A DNA stretch of 64,000 nt from Aureibacter tunicatorum (GCF_036492635.1 NZ_AP025305.1:4420000-4483999); one strand, 5' to 3'. Numbered from the stretch's first letter, positions 9,182 to 19,240 are shown. Notes: generated by a model not told the origin, from the letters alone. A program made the numbers and translations.

Positions 9182-12025
9182 TTAAAGCTCTTCTTTCAAA
9201 AACTTGGCAGTATAGCCTTTTTTCGAGCTTACAAGTTGCTCGGGAGTTCCTTCAAACACTATTTCTCCTCCATTACTGCCTCCCTCTGGCCCCATATCAA
9301 TAATATGGTCAGCCATTTTGATCACATCCAAATTATGTTCAATAACCACAACGGTATTTCCCTTGTCCACTAACTTTTCAATGACTTTAAGCAAATGCAA
9401 TATATCTTGAAAATGAAGCCCCGTTGTAGGTTCATCCAAAATGTACATGGTTTTTCCTGTGTCTTTCTTCGACAACTCAGTGGCCAACTTCACTCTTTGA
9501 GCCTCTCCACCAGAGAGCGTAGTCGCATGCTGTCCCAATGTCACATACCCTAAACCAACGTCGTTAAGCGTCCTTATTTTCCTGATAATTTTAGGATGAT
9601 TTTCAAAAAAATCAGTGGCCGACTCAACAGTCATTTCCAAAACATCCGAAATGGATTTGCCTTTATACCTTACCTCTAGCGTTTCTCTATTGTACCTCTT
9701 CCCTTTGCATTCTTCACAGTCAACTAAGACATCAGGTAAAAAATCCATCTCGACAACTTGCTTCCCTGCGCCTTGGCAAGTTTCACACCTTCCTCCCTTG
9801 ACATTAAATGAAAATCTTCCTGGTTTATATCCACGAATTTTTGCTTCCGGAAGTTCTGAAAACAATGATCTAATTTCAGTAAAAACTCCCGTATATGTAG
9901 CTGGATTAGATCTTGGGGTTCTGCCAATCGGAGACTGATCCACTTCTATTACCTTATCCAAATATTCTAAGCCTTCTACTTTTTTATAAGGCATAGGCAC
10001 CTTTTTGCCTTTATAAAAATGGGCGTTAAGTATTGGATAAAGTGTTTCGTGAATCATAGTAGATTTTCCGCTACCAGAAACTCCGGTAACGCAAACCATT
10101 TTTCCAAGAGGAAGTTTTAGGTCGACATTCTTGAGATTATTTCCTGTTATTCCGCCAATCATTAATTCATGGCCATTCCCTTTTCGCCTCTCCTTAGGCA
10201 CCTCAATCTCAACTTCTCCATTTAAGAATTTCGCTGTCATTGACCCTTGCTTTACAAATTCAGCAGGCGAGCCTGAAGCAACGATTCTTCCTCCATGAAT
10301 ACCAGCGCCCGGGCCAATATCGATAACATGATCAGCTGCCAACATCATATCCTTATCATGCTCTACAACGATGACACTATTTCCCAAATCTCTCAAATCC
10401 TCCAAAGCTTTGATCAACTTTACATTGTCTCTTTGATGAAGACCTATACTCGGCTCATCCAAAATATAAAGCACACCTACCAGTTGCGTTCCTATCTGGG
10501 TCGCCAAACGTATTCTTTGGGCTTCTCCTCCAGACAAGGTTTTCACAGGCCGATCAATATTCAAATAATGCAACCCGACATCAACTAAAAAACCAACTCT
10601 TTTTTTGATTTCTTTAAGAACTTCAGATGCGATTCTCTTTTGTCGATTGCTTAGTTTGTCATCGATGCTATCAAACCAATCAAGCAAAGTTTTCAAATCC
10701 ATTTGAGACAACTCCGCGATATTCTTCTCAGCGACCTTAATGTGCAAAGATTCCTTCTTCAGCCTTGCTCCATTGCAATCCGGACAAGTATTGGATGACA
10801 AAAATAAATTCACCCACTTTTGCATCTTTTCCGTACCCGCTTCTTTTTGCTTATACAGATAATCGAAAACTCCGTCAAATTTTGTATTCCAATCAGTCCC
10901 TGGGTATTTAACCGAAGCAACACTCACCGTTTCTCCAGAACCACTCATTAATTTTTCCAGAATCTTTTTTGGGAACTTTTCCACAGGAGTGGAAATATTC
11001 AAGTCATGTTTCTTTAAAAACGACTCTATTTTCTTAAAAATCCAAATATCTCGATACTCTCCCAAAGGCTCTATCGCTCCTTGACTAATACTTTTGGAAA
11101 AGTCAGGAATCACATTTTCAATCGTAAACTCCTCAATAACTCCAAGCCCATTGCAAGTTGGACAAGCTCCATATGGCGAGTTAAAGGAAAAAGTATTTGG
11201 AGCAGGCTCGTCATAAGCAAGTCCTGTCTCAGGGTCCATTAAAATTTTTGAAAAATACTTAAGATTCTCACCCTCATCAAGAACCATCATCAAGCCTTCT
11301 CCATGATTCAGAGCTGTCTTTATTGACTGGCTAATTCTAAATCTATCTTTCTCTCCTACCTTTACCCTATCGATAACAATCTCAACATCATGGATTTTAT
11401 ATCTATCCAGCTGCATTTTCGGAATCAAGTCCTGCACTTCCCCATCCACGCGCACTTTGGAAAAGCCATTTTTTCTCAATTGCTCAAAAAGTTCTCTGTA
11501 ATGTCCTTTACGACCTTTGACCACTGGGGCTAATATTACCAGTTTTTTATTAGCATATGTTTGAAATACTTGCTCCACAATCTGATCTTCTGACTGCCTG
11601 ACCATTTTATTTCCAGTAATGTAAGAATAAGCTTCTCCTGCTCTGGCAAATAAAAGACGCATAAAATCATACACTTCGGTTGTTGTCCCGACTGTTGATC
11701 TTGGATTCTTGGAAGTTGTTTTTTGCTCTATAGAAATTACTGGACTCAAGCCATTGATCTTATCGACATCAGGCCGTTCCATTCCTCCCATAAAAGATCG
11801 GGCATATGCTGAAAAACTCTCCATATATCTTCTCTGCCCTTCAGCATAAATTGTATCAAATGCTATTGATGACTTTCCGCTCCCGCTTATTCCCGTGAGA
11901 ACCACTAGCTCATTTCTTGGAATTTTTATATCAATATTCTTTAAATTATGCTCACGAGCACCATAAATTTCAATATTGTCAAAGCCTGTTTGGTCAAAGA
12001 CAGCTTTATTATCATCAATAGACAT
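9182..12025 (-). CDS. uvrA: Excinuclease ABC subunit A
   Basis: 947 residues, normal length. It carries two ABC ATPase modules: Walker A GISGSGKSS near 45-53 and GVSGSGKST in the second half, ABC signatures KTLSGGEAQRIRLA and TTLSGGEAQRVKLA, and Walker B LYILDEPSIGLH and MYILDEPTTGLH. Zinc modules CPTCNG...CPDCNG and CETCQG...CEECKG are present. UvrA dimerises, recognises bulky DNA lesions and loads UvrB in nucleotide excision repair. It is not next to uvrB. Its 5' side faces the terminator of the operon ending with the transglycosylase, so it is transcribed separately. Confidence 0.98.
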   Translation of the reverse strand: MSIDDNKAVFDQTGFDNIEIYGAREHNLKNIDIKIPRNELVVLTGISGSGKSSIAFDTIYAEGQRRYMESFSAYARSFMGGMERPDVDKINGLSPVISIEQKTTSKNPRSTVGTTTEVYDFMRLLFARAGEAYSYITGNKMVRQSEDQIVEQVFQTYANKKLVILAPVVKGRKGHYRELFEQLRKNGFSKVRVDGEVQDLIPKMQLDRYKIHDVEIVIDRVKVGEKDRFRISQSIKTALNHGEGLMMVLDEGENLKYFSKILMDPETGLAYDEPAPNTFSFNSPYGACPTCNGLGVIEEFTIENVIPDFSKSISQGAIEPLGEYRDIWIFKKIESFLKKHDLNISTPVEKFPKKILEKLMSGSGETVSVASVKYPGTDWNTKFDGVFDYLYKQKEAGTEKMQKWVNLFLSSNTCPDCNGARLKKESLHIKVAEKNIAELSQMDLKTLLDWFDSIDDKLSNRQKRIASEVLKEIKKRVGFLVDVGLHYLNIDRPVKTLSGGEAQRIRLATQIGTQLVGVLYILDEPSIGLHQRDNVKLIKALEDLRDLGNSVIVVEHDKDMMLAADHVIDIGPGAGIHGGRIVASGSPAEFVKQGSMTAKFLNGEVEIEVPKERRKGNGHELMIGGITGNNLKNVDLKLPLGKMVCVTGVSGSGKSTMIHETLYPILNAHFYKGKKVPMPYKKVEGLEYLDKVIEVDQSPIGRTPRSNPATYTGVFTEIRSLFSELPEAKIRGYKPGRFSFNVKGGRCETCQGAGKQVVEMDFLPDVLVDCEECKGKRYNRETLEVRYKGKSISDVLEMTVESATDFFENHPKIIRKIRTLNDVGLGYVTLGQHATTLSGGEAQRVKLATELSKKDTGKTMYILDEPTTGLHFQDILHLLKVIEKLVDKGNTVVVIEHNLDVIKMADHIIDMGPEGGSNGGEIVFEGTPEQLVSSKKGYTAKFLKEEL

Positions 12026-12110
12026 AGTCGATACTTCCTTGATTTACTCACTTGAATGGAAAAAGCTATTATAAACTTTCATCTCATTCATGAATCCAAA
12101 ATTATAATAT

Positions 12111-12144
12111 AAAAAAAGTCAGAAAGGTTACTTCCTTTCTGACT
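12111..12144 (-). terminator. Rho-independent terminator of the transglycosylase operon
   Basis: An 11-bp stem AGTCAGAAAGG (12117-12127) pairs perfectly with 12134-12144 around a 6-nt loop, followed on the minus strand by seven U from the A run 12111-12117. It lies 25 bp past the stop of the MltD-like gene and marks the end of the operon that starts near 19.2 kb. Confidence 0.88.
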
Positions 12145-12169
12145 ACTAATTAAACGATTTTTGAATTTC

Positions 12170-13105
12170 TTAACTACTTTTTGGAACTAATATAGTATAC
12201 TTTTGTCCAGCCTTCTTAATAGTCAGCGTTTTTTTCCTTAGCCATGGATTGTAACGCTTCAATGTCTTATAGGTGATACCATTCTCGATCGCAAAATCCA
12301 CCAAGTTTGGAATACTCTTTTCAACTGTAATAGAATCCAATTTCTCTGGGTAATATAAAGACGATTCCGGCAAGTAAAATCCATACTTCTGCTGATCATC
12401 CAAAATCTCTTTGATCGCAATTGCTCTAAACACGTATCTTTTAGTCTCTTCATTCAACAAAAGGTCATAATAGGAGTCAACTTTCTGATCTTTAAGCCTT
12501 CTGCCAAACCCTGCCATGCCTATGTTATAGCTAGCGACAACATTCGTCCAATTGCCAAACTTCTCATAAGACTTCTTAAGATACTTAATAGCTGCTTGAG
12601 TCGACTTTTCAACATGGTATCTTTCGTCAACCTCGTCATTCACCTCCAAGCCAAACTCTCTTCCTGTCGTTCTCATCAATTGCCAATAGCCAGCCGCTCC
12701 AGCAGGGGAAACCACGTGTTCAAATCCACTTTCTATCAATGGTATATAAGCTAAATCCTCCGGCAGGCCTTCCTCCTTCAAGTAGCCTTTCATTTGATCC
12801 AGCCATCTATTGGATTTCTTAATCAAGAAAATAGTGCTGGAGTGAAAATACACATTCACATTCAATTCTTTGTCCAACCTTTCATATACATCCGGGTCTT
12901 CCAAAGGCACCTTTTCTCCTGCGAAGTACAACTTAGTCGGCAACTCAAAACCTTTGGCATTCACAAATGGCACTCTTTCGCCATCTACCATAGGCACCGC
13001 CGCTAACTTGACCGATTTAGCATCGCTTGTGGTATCCTTTATAATAAAAGCGGTAACAAGCATTACTACTGCCGACAATATCAAAATGACATTCTTTTTG
13101 CTCAA
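12170..13105 (-). CDS. MltD-like lytic transglycosylase
   Basis: The frame is open back to an ATG at 13153 (327 residues), but that start overlaps the preceding LOG gene by 44 bp. The TTG at 13105, 4 bp past that gene's stop, gives a 311-residue product beginning with a clean signal anchor (SKKNVILILSAVVMLVTAF); I prefer it. The SLT domain follows, with the catalytic Glu in YIPLIESGFEH (E141 in long numbering) and the AGAAGYWQLM motif. The C-terminal 50 residues (ITYKTLKRYNPWL...GQKYTILVP) resemble a LysM-type wall-binding module. It should cleave peptidoglycan to 1,6-anhydro-muropeptides in the periplasm. Last gene of its operon. Confidence 0.88.
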   Translation of the reverse strand: MSKKNVILILSAVVMLVTAFIIKDTTSDAKSVKLAAVPMVDGERVPFVNAKGFELPTKLYFAGEKVPLEDPDVYERLDKELNVNVYFHSSTIFLIKKSNRWLDQMKGYLKEEGLPEDLAYIPLIESGFEHVVSPAGAAGYWQLMRTTGREFGLEVNDEVDERYHVEKSTQAAIKYLKKSYEKFGNWTNVVASYNIGMAGFGRRLKDQKVDSYYDLLLNEETKRYVFRAIAIKEILDDQQKYGFYLPESSLYYPEKLDSITVEKSIPNLVDFAIENGITYKTLKRYNPWLRKKTLTIKKAGQKYTILVPKSS

Positions 13106-13109
13106 AATT

Positions 13110-13829
13110 CTAAAAGTTTGGTGACAATAAATATTTACTGTAAAAGTCTTCAATCACAGCAACAGCGTCTTCAGCTGTATCCACAATTGAAATTAAATCA
13201 AAATCCTTTTCACTTACATTGTTTTCCTTTTCAAAAACAACCTTTCTTAACCAGTCTATCAAACCAGCCCAATAAGCCTTCCCTACTAACACTATTGGGA
13301 ATTTACCGATTTTTTCGGTTTGAATTAATGTCAATGCCTCAAAAAGCTCGTCTAAAGTTCCCATTCCACCAGGCATGACAATAAATCCTTGTGAATAACG
13401 AACAAACATAACTTTTCGCACGAAAAAATAATCGAAATTTATCAATTTATCCGGATCGATATAAATATTATCGAATTGTTCAAAAGGCAACTTGATATTC
13501 AGCCCTACGGATTTGCCGCCTAATTTATTCGCTCCTCGATTTCCTGCTTCCATAATTCCAGGGCCTCCTCCAGTTATCACCCCATAACCATGCTCAACTA
13601 GTTTAGACGCAATATCTTCAGCCATCTTATAATATGGATGATCGGGCTTGGTTCGTGCAGATCCAAAAATTGAAACGCAAGGGCCGATTTTCGCCAATTT
13701 ATCGAAACCTTCCACAAACTCGGCTATTACTTTAAAAATAGCCCAAGAATCTTCGCTTTTGATTTCGCTCCAATTCTTATCCTTGAAAGCATGCTTTATC
13801 TTATCGTGTTTTTTCTCTTTTTCTGCCAT
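13110..13829 (-). CDS. LOG family protein (TIGR00730)
   Basis: 239 residues with the LOG signatures GGGPGIMEAGNRGA and PGGMGTLDELFEAL, which form the nucleotide-binding and active site of cytokinin-riboside-monophosphate phosphoribohydrolases. Bacterial members hydrolyse nucleoside 5'-monophosphates (compare PpnN); a cytokinin role in this organism is not implied. It lies 60 bp after the epimerase gene, with the transglycosylase immediately downstream, so it is an inner gene of the operon. The N-terminal 30 residues are Lys-rich and variable. Confidence 0.9.
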   Translation of the reverse strand: MAEKEKKHDKIKHAFKDKNWSEIKSEDSWAIFKVIAEFVEGFDKLAKIGPCVSIFGSARTKPDHPYYKMAEDIASKLVEHGYGVITGGGPGIMEAGNRGANKLGGKSVGLNIKLPFEQFDNIYIDPDKLINFDYFFVRKVMFVRYSQGFIVMPGGMGTLDELFEALTLIQTEKIGKFPIVLVGKAYWAGLIDWLRKVVFEKENNVSEKDFDLISIVDTAEDAVAVIEDFYSKYLLSPNF

Positions 13830-13889
13830 ATGAAATACTGAAATGATATATTTAAATCCTTTTAAACACCCTAAAAGTTTTTATCACCT

Positions 13890-14819
13890 CTATTTTCCAG
13901 ACGGCAACAAGTCATTTAAAGCATCATGAAGTTCTCCAAATTTGAAATCGAAGCCTGTCTCCATCACTTTATCACTCGATACATTTTGCCCTTCTAAAAC
14001 CAAAGCGGACATCTTGCCAAGCATTAATTTCAAAACAAAAGATGGGACATTAGGCAACAATAATGGCTTATTCAATGATTTCGCCAATACTTTTGTAAAC
14101 TGATTATTTGAAAGCGGATTAGGTGCTACAGCATTATATACTCCTTCCAAATTTTTATTCAAACACCAAAGTATCATTCTGCATAGATCATCGATATGAA
14201 TCCAACTCAAGTATTGCTTTCCAGTGCCTAGCGCACTACCAACTCCTAATGTTATCGGTTTCATCATTTTTGGCAAGGCGCCTCCTTCTAAGTCAAGCAC
14301 AACACCAAACCTTAAAATCACCAAATGATTAGACACTTCCTTAAATTCATTGCTTGACTTCTCCCAAGCTTTCACAACATCCGCTAAGAAATCATTGCCT
14401 GCTGGACTTTCTTCATTATAAACTTTATTATGAAAATGCCCTCCATAAATTCCAATCGCAGATGCGCATATAACGTTTTCAAATTTCTTATCCAGTTCTT
14501 TGGCTTTATCTACAAGAAGCTTTGTCGTTTGTGTTCTACTTGCTACAATTTCTTTTTTTCTTTCGTCACTCCATTTCTTAGCTCCAATATTTGCCCCAGC
14601 CAAGTTTATAAGTATGTCGTTGTCAAGTATTGCTTGTTCATCAACACTCCCTTTTTCGGGGTCCCATACATATGACTTAATATTATCATCACTCTCTCGA
14701 ACAATTCTAGATAGTATTGAAACTTCAACTCCAAAATTGGTCAGGTGCTTGATCAACTCTCTGCCGACCATGCCGGAGCCGCCTGCTATTAATATTCTCT
14801 TATTAGAAATCATATCCAA
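13890..14819 (-). CDS. TIGR01777 family NAD(P)-dependent epimerase (SDR39U1-like)
   Basis: 309 residues. The Rossmann motif RILIAGGSGMVGRELI lies at the N-terminus, followed by NLAGANIGAKKWSDERKKEI, ASAIGIYGG and the C-terminal DUF1731 region (FVLKLMLGKMSALVLEGQ). Relatives of YfcH/SDR39U1 have no firmly established substrate. The first ATG (14819) overlaps the end of the upstream outer-membrane fusion gene by 17 bp; the ATG at 14813 is equally possible. The overlap indicates translational coupling inside the operon. Confidence 0.9.
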   Translation of the reverse strand: MDMISNKRILIAGGSGMVGRELIKHLTNFGVEVSILSRIVRESDDNIKSYVWDPEKGSVDEQAILDNDILINLAGANIGAKKWSDERKKEIVASRTQTTKLLVDKAKELDKKFENVICASAIGIYGGHFHNKVYNEESPAGNDFLADVVKAWEKSSNEFKEVSNHLVILRFGVVLDLEGGALPKMMKPITLGVGSALGTGKQYLSWIHIDDLCRMILWCLNKNLEGVYNAVAPNPLSNNQFTKVLAKSLNKPLLLPNVPSFVLKLMLGKMSALVLEGQNVSSDKVMETGFDFKFGELHDALNDLLPSGK

Positions 14820-17800
14820 AAGAAACTGTTACCCTTGGTTTTTGAACCTTGTAGCTTTCTACAGGCCAAGCCACATCCAGTTTGGTATGATATCCCAAAA
14901 CAGCCGACCTAAAACCTACGCCATAGCTACTCAGCCAAGGAGTTTGAAACTTTTTAATCTTAACCTTAATGCTACCGCTTTCGATTTCCTCCATATTTAT
15001 AGTGTTTTCTGAGGGCCAAAATGCCGATCCATTCCATGCTGAACCTACATCAACAAAGCCTACAAACTGAAGGTTTCTAAAGAAATTTGATTCTATCCTT
15101 TGGCCTTTGGAAAAATACAAGCCAAGAGGTAGCCTCAACTCTGTGCTAAACAAAATAACATTGGAACCATTGATCGCATTGTAATCAAAACCTCTCAATC
15201 CCATCACATATTCCATAAACAACAAATTGTTGTTTGGATGCTCCGAATTATAATAAAATGGTTGGGAAGGATCTTCTGTATTCCCCAAGTCGGTTCTTGA
15301 CCCAATCCAATTATCAACTCCTCCAAGCAAAAACGGCTTTTTAGAGTCTCCAAAAAATCTCCCATAAAACAATCTCGAAGCCAAGGTAATCTCCTTGTGA
15401 ACTTTTTGATAGTTGATCAAGTCAAGCGAGAACTTGCCAAAACTCAATGGCTCGCTTGAAAATGCGCTATGATACTCTATTGATGCCCTAGCCTTAGTTC
15501 CTTGCATCAAATTAAAGCCTTTGACTACTGTATTATCCCAAACAAATGCGAACTCACTACCTCCATAAAGAACATCCTGATCATTAAAACTAGATGCTAC
15601 TGGGTTATATTCATGCTTTACAAAGTGAGTGGTTTCTATGAATGGGTTGACTTCAAATCTGAAAAAATTTGTAAAAGGCACTGAAGCCCCCACCAAAAAC
15701 CTATTCAGTTTGTATTTCTGCATTTCGATCGGATCTAAAATCAAAGGTAGGAACTTTCTGTAAAACTTCGCTTTGAAATCAACTCTATGTTTTAAATATT
15801 GATACTCTCCAAAGAGCTCTCCACCATCAAAACTTAAATTAACAAACAAGCCTCCTAAAAATTTATGATCCTCCAACAAATCATTCATCTGGACATTTAG
15901 GTCTAACCCAAATCCTAAATATGGATCAATAGCTAAAGAAACTCCTAAGTGATCAGTTCGAAATCTATTCTCATAGGGATAAGGACCAAGAATTCGGCTT
16001 TCCTCCCTAATCAGCCTGTATCTTGTCAAAAAAGACTTGCGTTTCTTTGTTTGAGCGACAACATCCCTGTCAAATTTATAATCATCAGTATTCACAAGAG
16101 CTGTATTTACTGTATCTTTTTTCTCAGTAGTTGCAACTTCAGGGATGAAGTTGACTTTTTCCAAATTCAGCGAGTCATTGGAAACCGCAAGTGTATCTGA
16201 ATTATTCACTGAAGGCTTTTCAACACTTTTTCTAATCGAATCTTTCTTATTTCTGAGCAATTGAAAATCAAGCTCTTTTATCTGATTTTCCAGCGCATCC
16301 AAAGAATCCTTTATAGCTTGTCTTCTTCTTTGTTCCAATCTTTTCGCAACAGACTTCGCTTGAAGAACTTGAGCTCTTCCTGTCTGCATTGAATATTTTG
16401 TCTGGTTTAAATCTAGAGGACTTTGATAGATATTTTCTCGATTGATCGTATTCAGAGTAAAGTAAAGCTGTCCATTTGACTCATTGTAATCATATGTTTT
16501 TATACTCAAATCAAAATTTGTCAGCTGACTGCCTACTCTTCTTGGAATATCGAATTTGTAAAGATTGCCAACACCCTGCTGATCACTCACATATAAAAAT
16601 GAGTTTTCATTTATCGGCTTTATCATTTTCACTGTCCCAGAAAAATTCGTCAATGCCGTAAGATGATTTTTCGAAGTATCAATACTATATAAGAACACAT
16701 TGAAATTATCTCCAATATCCTGCAAATCAAAATTTTTGACTTTAACATTCAAGCTATCCGTGGACCTATTGGAAGAGAAAACAAAAGCTTTTGAATTTGG
16801 CAAAAACCTTGGAGACACTTCATCATAAGGATCATTATTCAAACGTCTCAAAGAAAACCTTTTCAGGCTTAAAACATACAAATCCGTATTTCCTTCTCTT
16901 TCCGCACTTAAAATACCGATTTGAGCCTTTCCCTTGTACAAATCAAAATCATTAACCTGGTCAATCTTAGGCAAAACTCTTTTGAACTTCTTTGATGAAG
17001 CGGCATCATACATCCAAATAGCCATTTGACCATACTCAGGAGCAATAATCCCCAAAGTATTGTCATCTTTCCAGCTAATCAATGGGTATTTGGGGTCGAA
17101 ATCTTGATCAAGGTATTTCTCGCCATTTTTAAATACTGTCTTTGTCCTGCCAGAGGCCAGATCAGTCACCGTTACCTTATGAAAACCTAAATGATTATAC
17201 GCTATCGCGATTTTACTTTCATCTGGGCTCAATTCAATATCTGTGTACTTCCCTTCTTTTCTATTAACAACAAATGGCTTTTCCTTATCATCCAAAGAAG
17301 TGTATTGACTCTTCATCGACTTTGTCAAGTCAAAATAATACTCCGCCCATCCCTGAAGAAACTCTTCATAAGGAACTCCAAGAGTATTTGAAATCCCCTT
17401 TTGCTCATTTTTTATGATTCTTGTTAAATTCAGAATATTAGCGATGCTTGATCTTCCATAAGTCTCCGCTATGTAATTCCAAACGGATTGGCCGACAAGA
17501 ACACCTTCCTCATCTTGATAAGTCTCAAGTCGTATTGGCTTGCCTTGATTTGACTTGATCAAATCTCTGATATAATCATCCATCTTCACATTCCAGCCAG
17601 CGGCATAATATTGAGCAGCGCCATCGACAAACCAATCCGGCAATGTTTTCAAATAGCTCCCTTTAAAAGCATCCACGAATGATCCTCCAAACATCATGTC
17701 ATTCAGAAGGATATTCGCTGAATTATAGCGAAGCACCTCTTCAAATTCTGCCTTAGTGCCGGGATGAGCTATTTCAACATATGTCCTAACAAACTCTGTC

Positions 17801-18153
17801 TCTCCATTAATTGTATACTTGTCTCTATTCAAGCCAGCATTGCTTTCTTGCAAATCGGATACTGAATTATAAAGAAACACTTTAACCTTCATATATGGAG
17901 CGTACCCCAACAGGTCTGTCAACTTTTCAAAGTGCTGTTCCAAATATTCCAATGCATCTTTCGCTGACTTATCTCCGTCATAAAAATATACATCGAAATT
18001 CTGACCACTGTAAAACTTCCATTTCTTTTGCTTGTATTGAACTCTATTCTTGCCAAAGTCATTCGGCCCCCGACCTTGAGCAAAAGAAGAAGAAATACTG
18101 GTCATCAAAAAGATTAATATTATAATTAACCTACAGCAATATTGGAGAATCAT
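14803..18153 (-). CDS. TolB-propeller / outer-membrane beta-barrel fusion with degenerate peptidase-MA-like N-terminus
   Basis: 1116 residues with a signal peptide (1-25, ending SFAQ). Residues about 45-290 resemble peptidase-MA gluzincins, including LPDWFVDGAAQYY at 171-183. Where HExxH should stand (142-146) the sequence reads RYNSA, so it is probably not a protease. Residues about 300-600 contain repeated TolB/PD40 blades (IELSPDESKIAIAY, VSPRFLPNSKAFVFSSNR). A Lys/Glu/Gln-rich linker covers about 600-730. The last 380 residues are barrel strands (FSTELRLPLGLYF, FVGFVDVGSAWNG) ending in the aromatic VSFGYDF expected of BAM substrates. Function unknown; the architecture recurs in Cytophagales. 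It begins 16 bp after the flavoprotein gene. Confidence 0.8.
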   Translation of the reverse strand: MILQYCCRLIIILIFLMTSISSSFAQGRGPNDFGKNRVQYKQKKWKFYSGQNFDVYFYDGDKSAKDALEYLEQHFEKLTDLLGYAPYMKVKVFLYNSVSDLQESNAGLNRDKYTINGETEFVRTYVEIAHPGTKAEFEEVLRYNSANILLNDMMFGGSFVDAFKGSYLKTLPDWFVDGAAQYYAAGWNVKMDDYIRDLIKSNQGKPIRLETYQDEEGVLVGQSVWNYIAETYGRSSIANILNLTRIIKNEQKGISNTLGVPYEEFLQGWAEYYFDLTKSMKSQYTSLDDKEKPFVVNRKEGKYTDIELSPDESKIAIAYNHLGFHKVTVTDLASGRTKTVFKNGEKYLDQDFDPKYPLISWKDDNTLGIIAPEYGQMAIWMYDAASSKKFKRVLPKIDQVNDFDLYKGKAQIGILSAEREGNTDLYVLSLKRFSLRRLNNDPYDEVSPRFLPNSKAFVFSSNRSTDSLNVKVKNFDLQDIGDNFNVFLYSIDTSKNHLTALTNFSGTVKMIKPINENSFLYVSDQQGVGNLYKFDIPRRVGSQLTNFDLSIKTYDYNESNGQLYFTLNTINRENIYQSPLDLNQTKYSMQTGRAQVLQAKSVAKRLEQRRRQAIKDSLDALENQIKELDFQLLRNKKDSIRKSVEKPSVNNSDTLAVSNDSLNLEKVNFIPEVATTEKKDTVNTALVNTDDYKFDRDVVAQTKKRKSFLTRYRLIREESRILGPYPYENRFRTDHLGVSLAIDPYLGFGLDLNVQMNDLLEDHKFLGGLFVNLSFDGGELFGEYQYLKHRVDFKAKFYRKFLPLILDPIEMQKYKLNRFLVGASVPFTNFFRFEVNPFIETTHFVKHEYNPVASSFNDQDVLYGGSEFAFVWDNTVVKGFNLMQGTKARASIEYHSAFSSEPLSFGKFSLDLINYQKVHKEITLASRLFYGRFFGDSKKPFLLGGVDNWIGSRTDLGNTEDPSQPFYYNSEHPNNNLLFMEYVMGLRGFDYNAINGSNVILFSTELRLPLGLYFSKGQRIESNFFRNLQFVGFVDVGSAWNGSAFWPSENTINMEEIESGSIKVKIKKFQTPWLSSYGVGFRSAVLGYHTKLDVAWPVESYKVQKPRVTVSFGYDF

Positions 18154-18169
18154 AGACGCTTAATAATTA

Positions 18170-19231
18170 TTACCCATTATAATATAAAGAAAAATAACGC
18201 TCAATATTCACTTCTCTATCAATATTTTGTTCATTTTCTAAATATTTAGTGAAATTTTGAGCCAAAAAAGGTGCAATCGAAACGCCTTTTGTTCCTAAAC
18301 CATTAAAAATGAATAATTGTTGAAATTTTGGATGTTTTCCAATAAATGGTCTTCTATCTAAAGTTGAAGGCCTGATGCCTACTTTATGATCGACGATTTC
18401 GTAGTCAAAATCAATGATCGCTTCCAACTTCTCGACAAGCTGAGCTTTAGCTTTATCTGTAGGCACGAGAGACAAATCCTGCCATTCATACGTTGCGCCA
18501 ACTTTACAAATACCATCTTTTTGCGGCAAAATAAACACGCCTCTATTATAAATATTCTGGATATTCAAATCGGTTTTTATATAAATCAATTCTCCTTTGA
18601 CTCTCCTAAACGGCAACCAATCAAAATAGCCTTTAATCCGACTTTGTACTCCGTCACAAAAAATCAATCTCGCTGCCTCGATTGACTTATAAACAACTCC
18701 TTCATCGGATAATTTCAACGCATCGGTATCAAACCAATCTTCCAAATAAGACTCTTTTGATTTCAAATATTCCTTATAGGCATCTAAATACGATTCAAGA
18801 GCTACATAACCGGAATAATTCAGTTCCAAACCTCCAGCCTTAGATTTCAACCCCGGCTTGCTCTCATTATCGAAATTTATATTTTTCACATAAGCCTTGT
18901 AGGAATCTTCGGAGCTTTTGCCCATCCATTCATTTTGCTCCTCCATATTTACAAAAGGCCTGTAAATAGGCAATTCTTCTAGCACATTTACTCCAAGCAG
19001 AGTTTCCATTTTCTTATAAAACTGAAACAAGTAAGGAAAAATATCATCTGCTTTCCAGGTTTTGACCATATTCCTACCCGTTATTGGATTAACTATACCC
19101 GCGGCAACCCTAGACGATGAATTCGCGTCAGTATGATTGATCACCAATACTTTCTTTCCAGCTTCCAAAAGATGATGCGCCAACGAGCTTCCCCCAACTC
19201 CTTGCCCCACAATTATGTAGTCTACTTTCAT
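18170..19231 (-). CDS. FAD-dependent oxidoreductase, D-amino-acid-oxidase (DAO) family
   Basis: 353 residues. The N-terminal dinucleotide motif YIIVGQGVGGSSLAHHLLEAG binds FAD. RVAAGIVNPITGR and the C-terminal VGIRPSTLDRRPFIG with FNGLGTKGVSIAPFLA are typical of DAO proteins related to the C-terminal domain of MnmC. The substrate is unknown; an amine or amino acid is likely. It is the first gene of the minus-strand operon (16 bp before the TolB-fusion gene). It is not fused to a methyltransferase, so MnmC itself is unlikely. Confidence 0.85.
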   Translation of the reverse strand: MKVDYIIVGQGVGGSSLAHHLLEAGKKVLVINHTDANSSSRVAAGIVNPITGRNMVKTWKADDIFPYLFQFYKKMETLLGVNVLEELPIYRPFVNMEEQNEWMGKSSEDSYKAYVKNINFDNESKPGLKSKAGGLELNYSGYVALESYLDAYKEYLKSKESYLEDWFDTDALKLSDEGVVYKSIEAARLIFCDGVQSRIKGYFDWLPFRRVKGELIYIKTDLNIQNIYNRGVFILPQKDGICKVGATYEWQDLSLVPTDKAKAQLVEKLEAIIDFDYEIVDHKVGIRPSTLDRRPFIGKHPKFQQLFIFNGLGTKGVSIAPFLAQNFTKYLENEQNIDREVNIERYFSLYYNG

Positions 19232-19240
19232 TTAATCCCT

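Noticed and set aside
14500-15012. 170-codon plus-strand ORF across the epimerase and barrel genes
   Set aside because: Spans the ends of two certain genes on the other strand and has no recognisable features.
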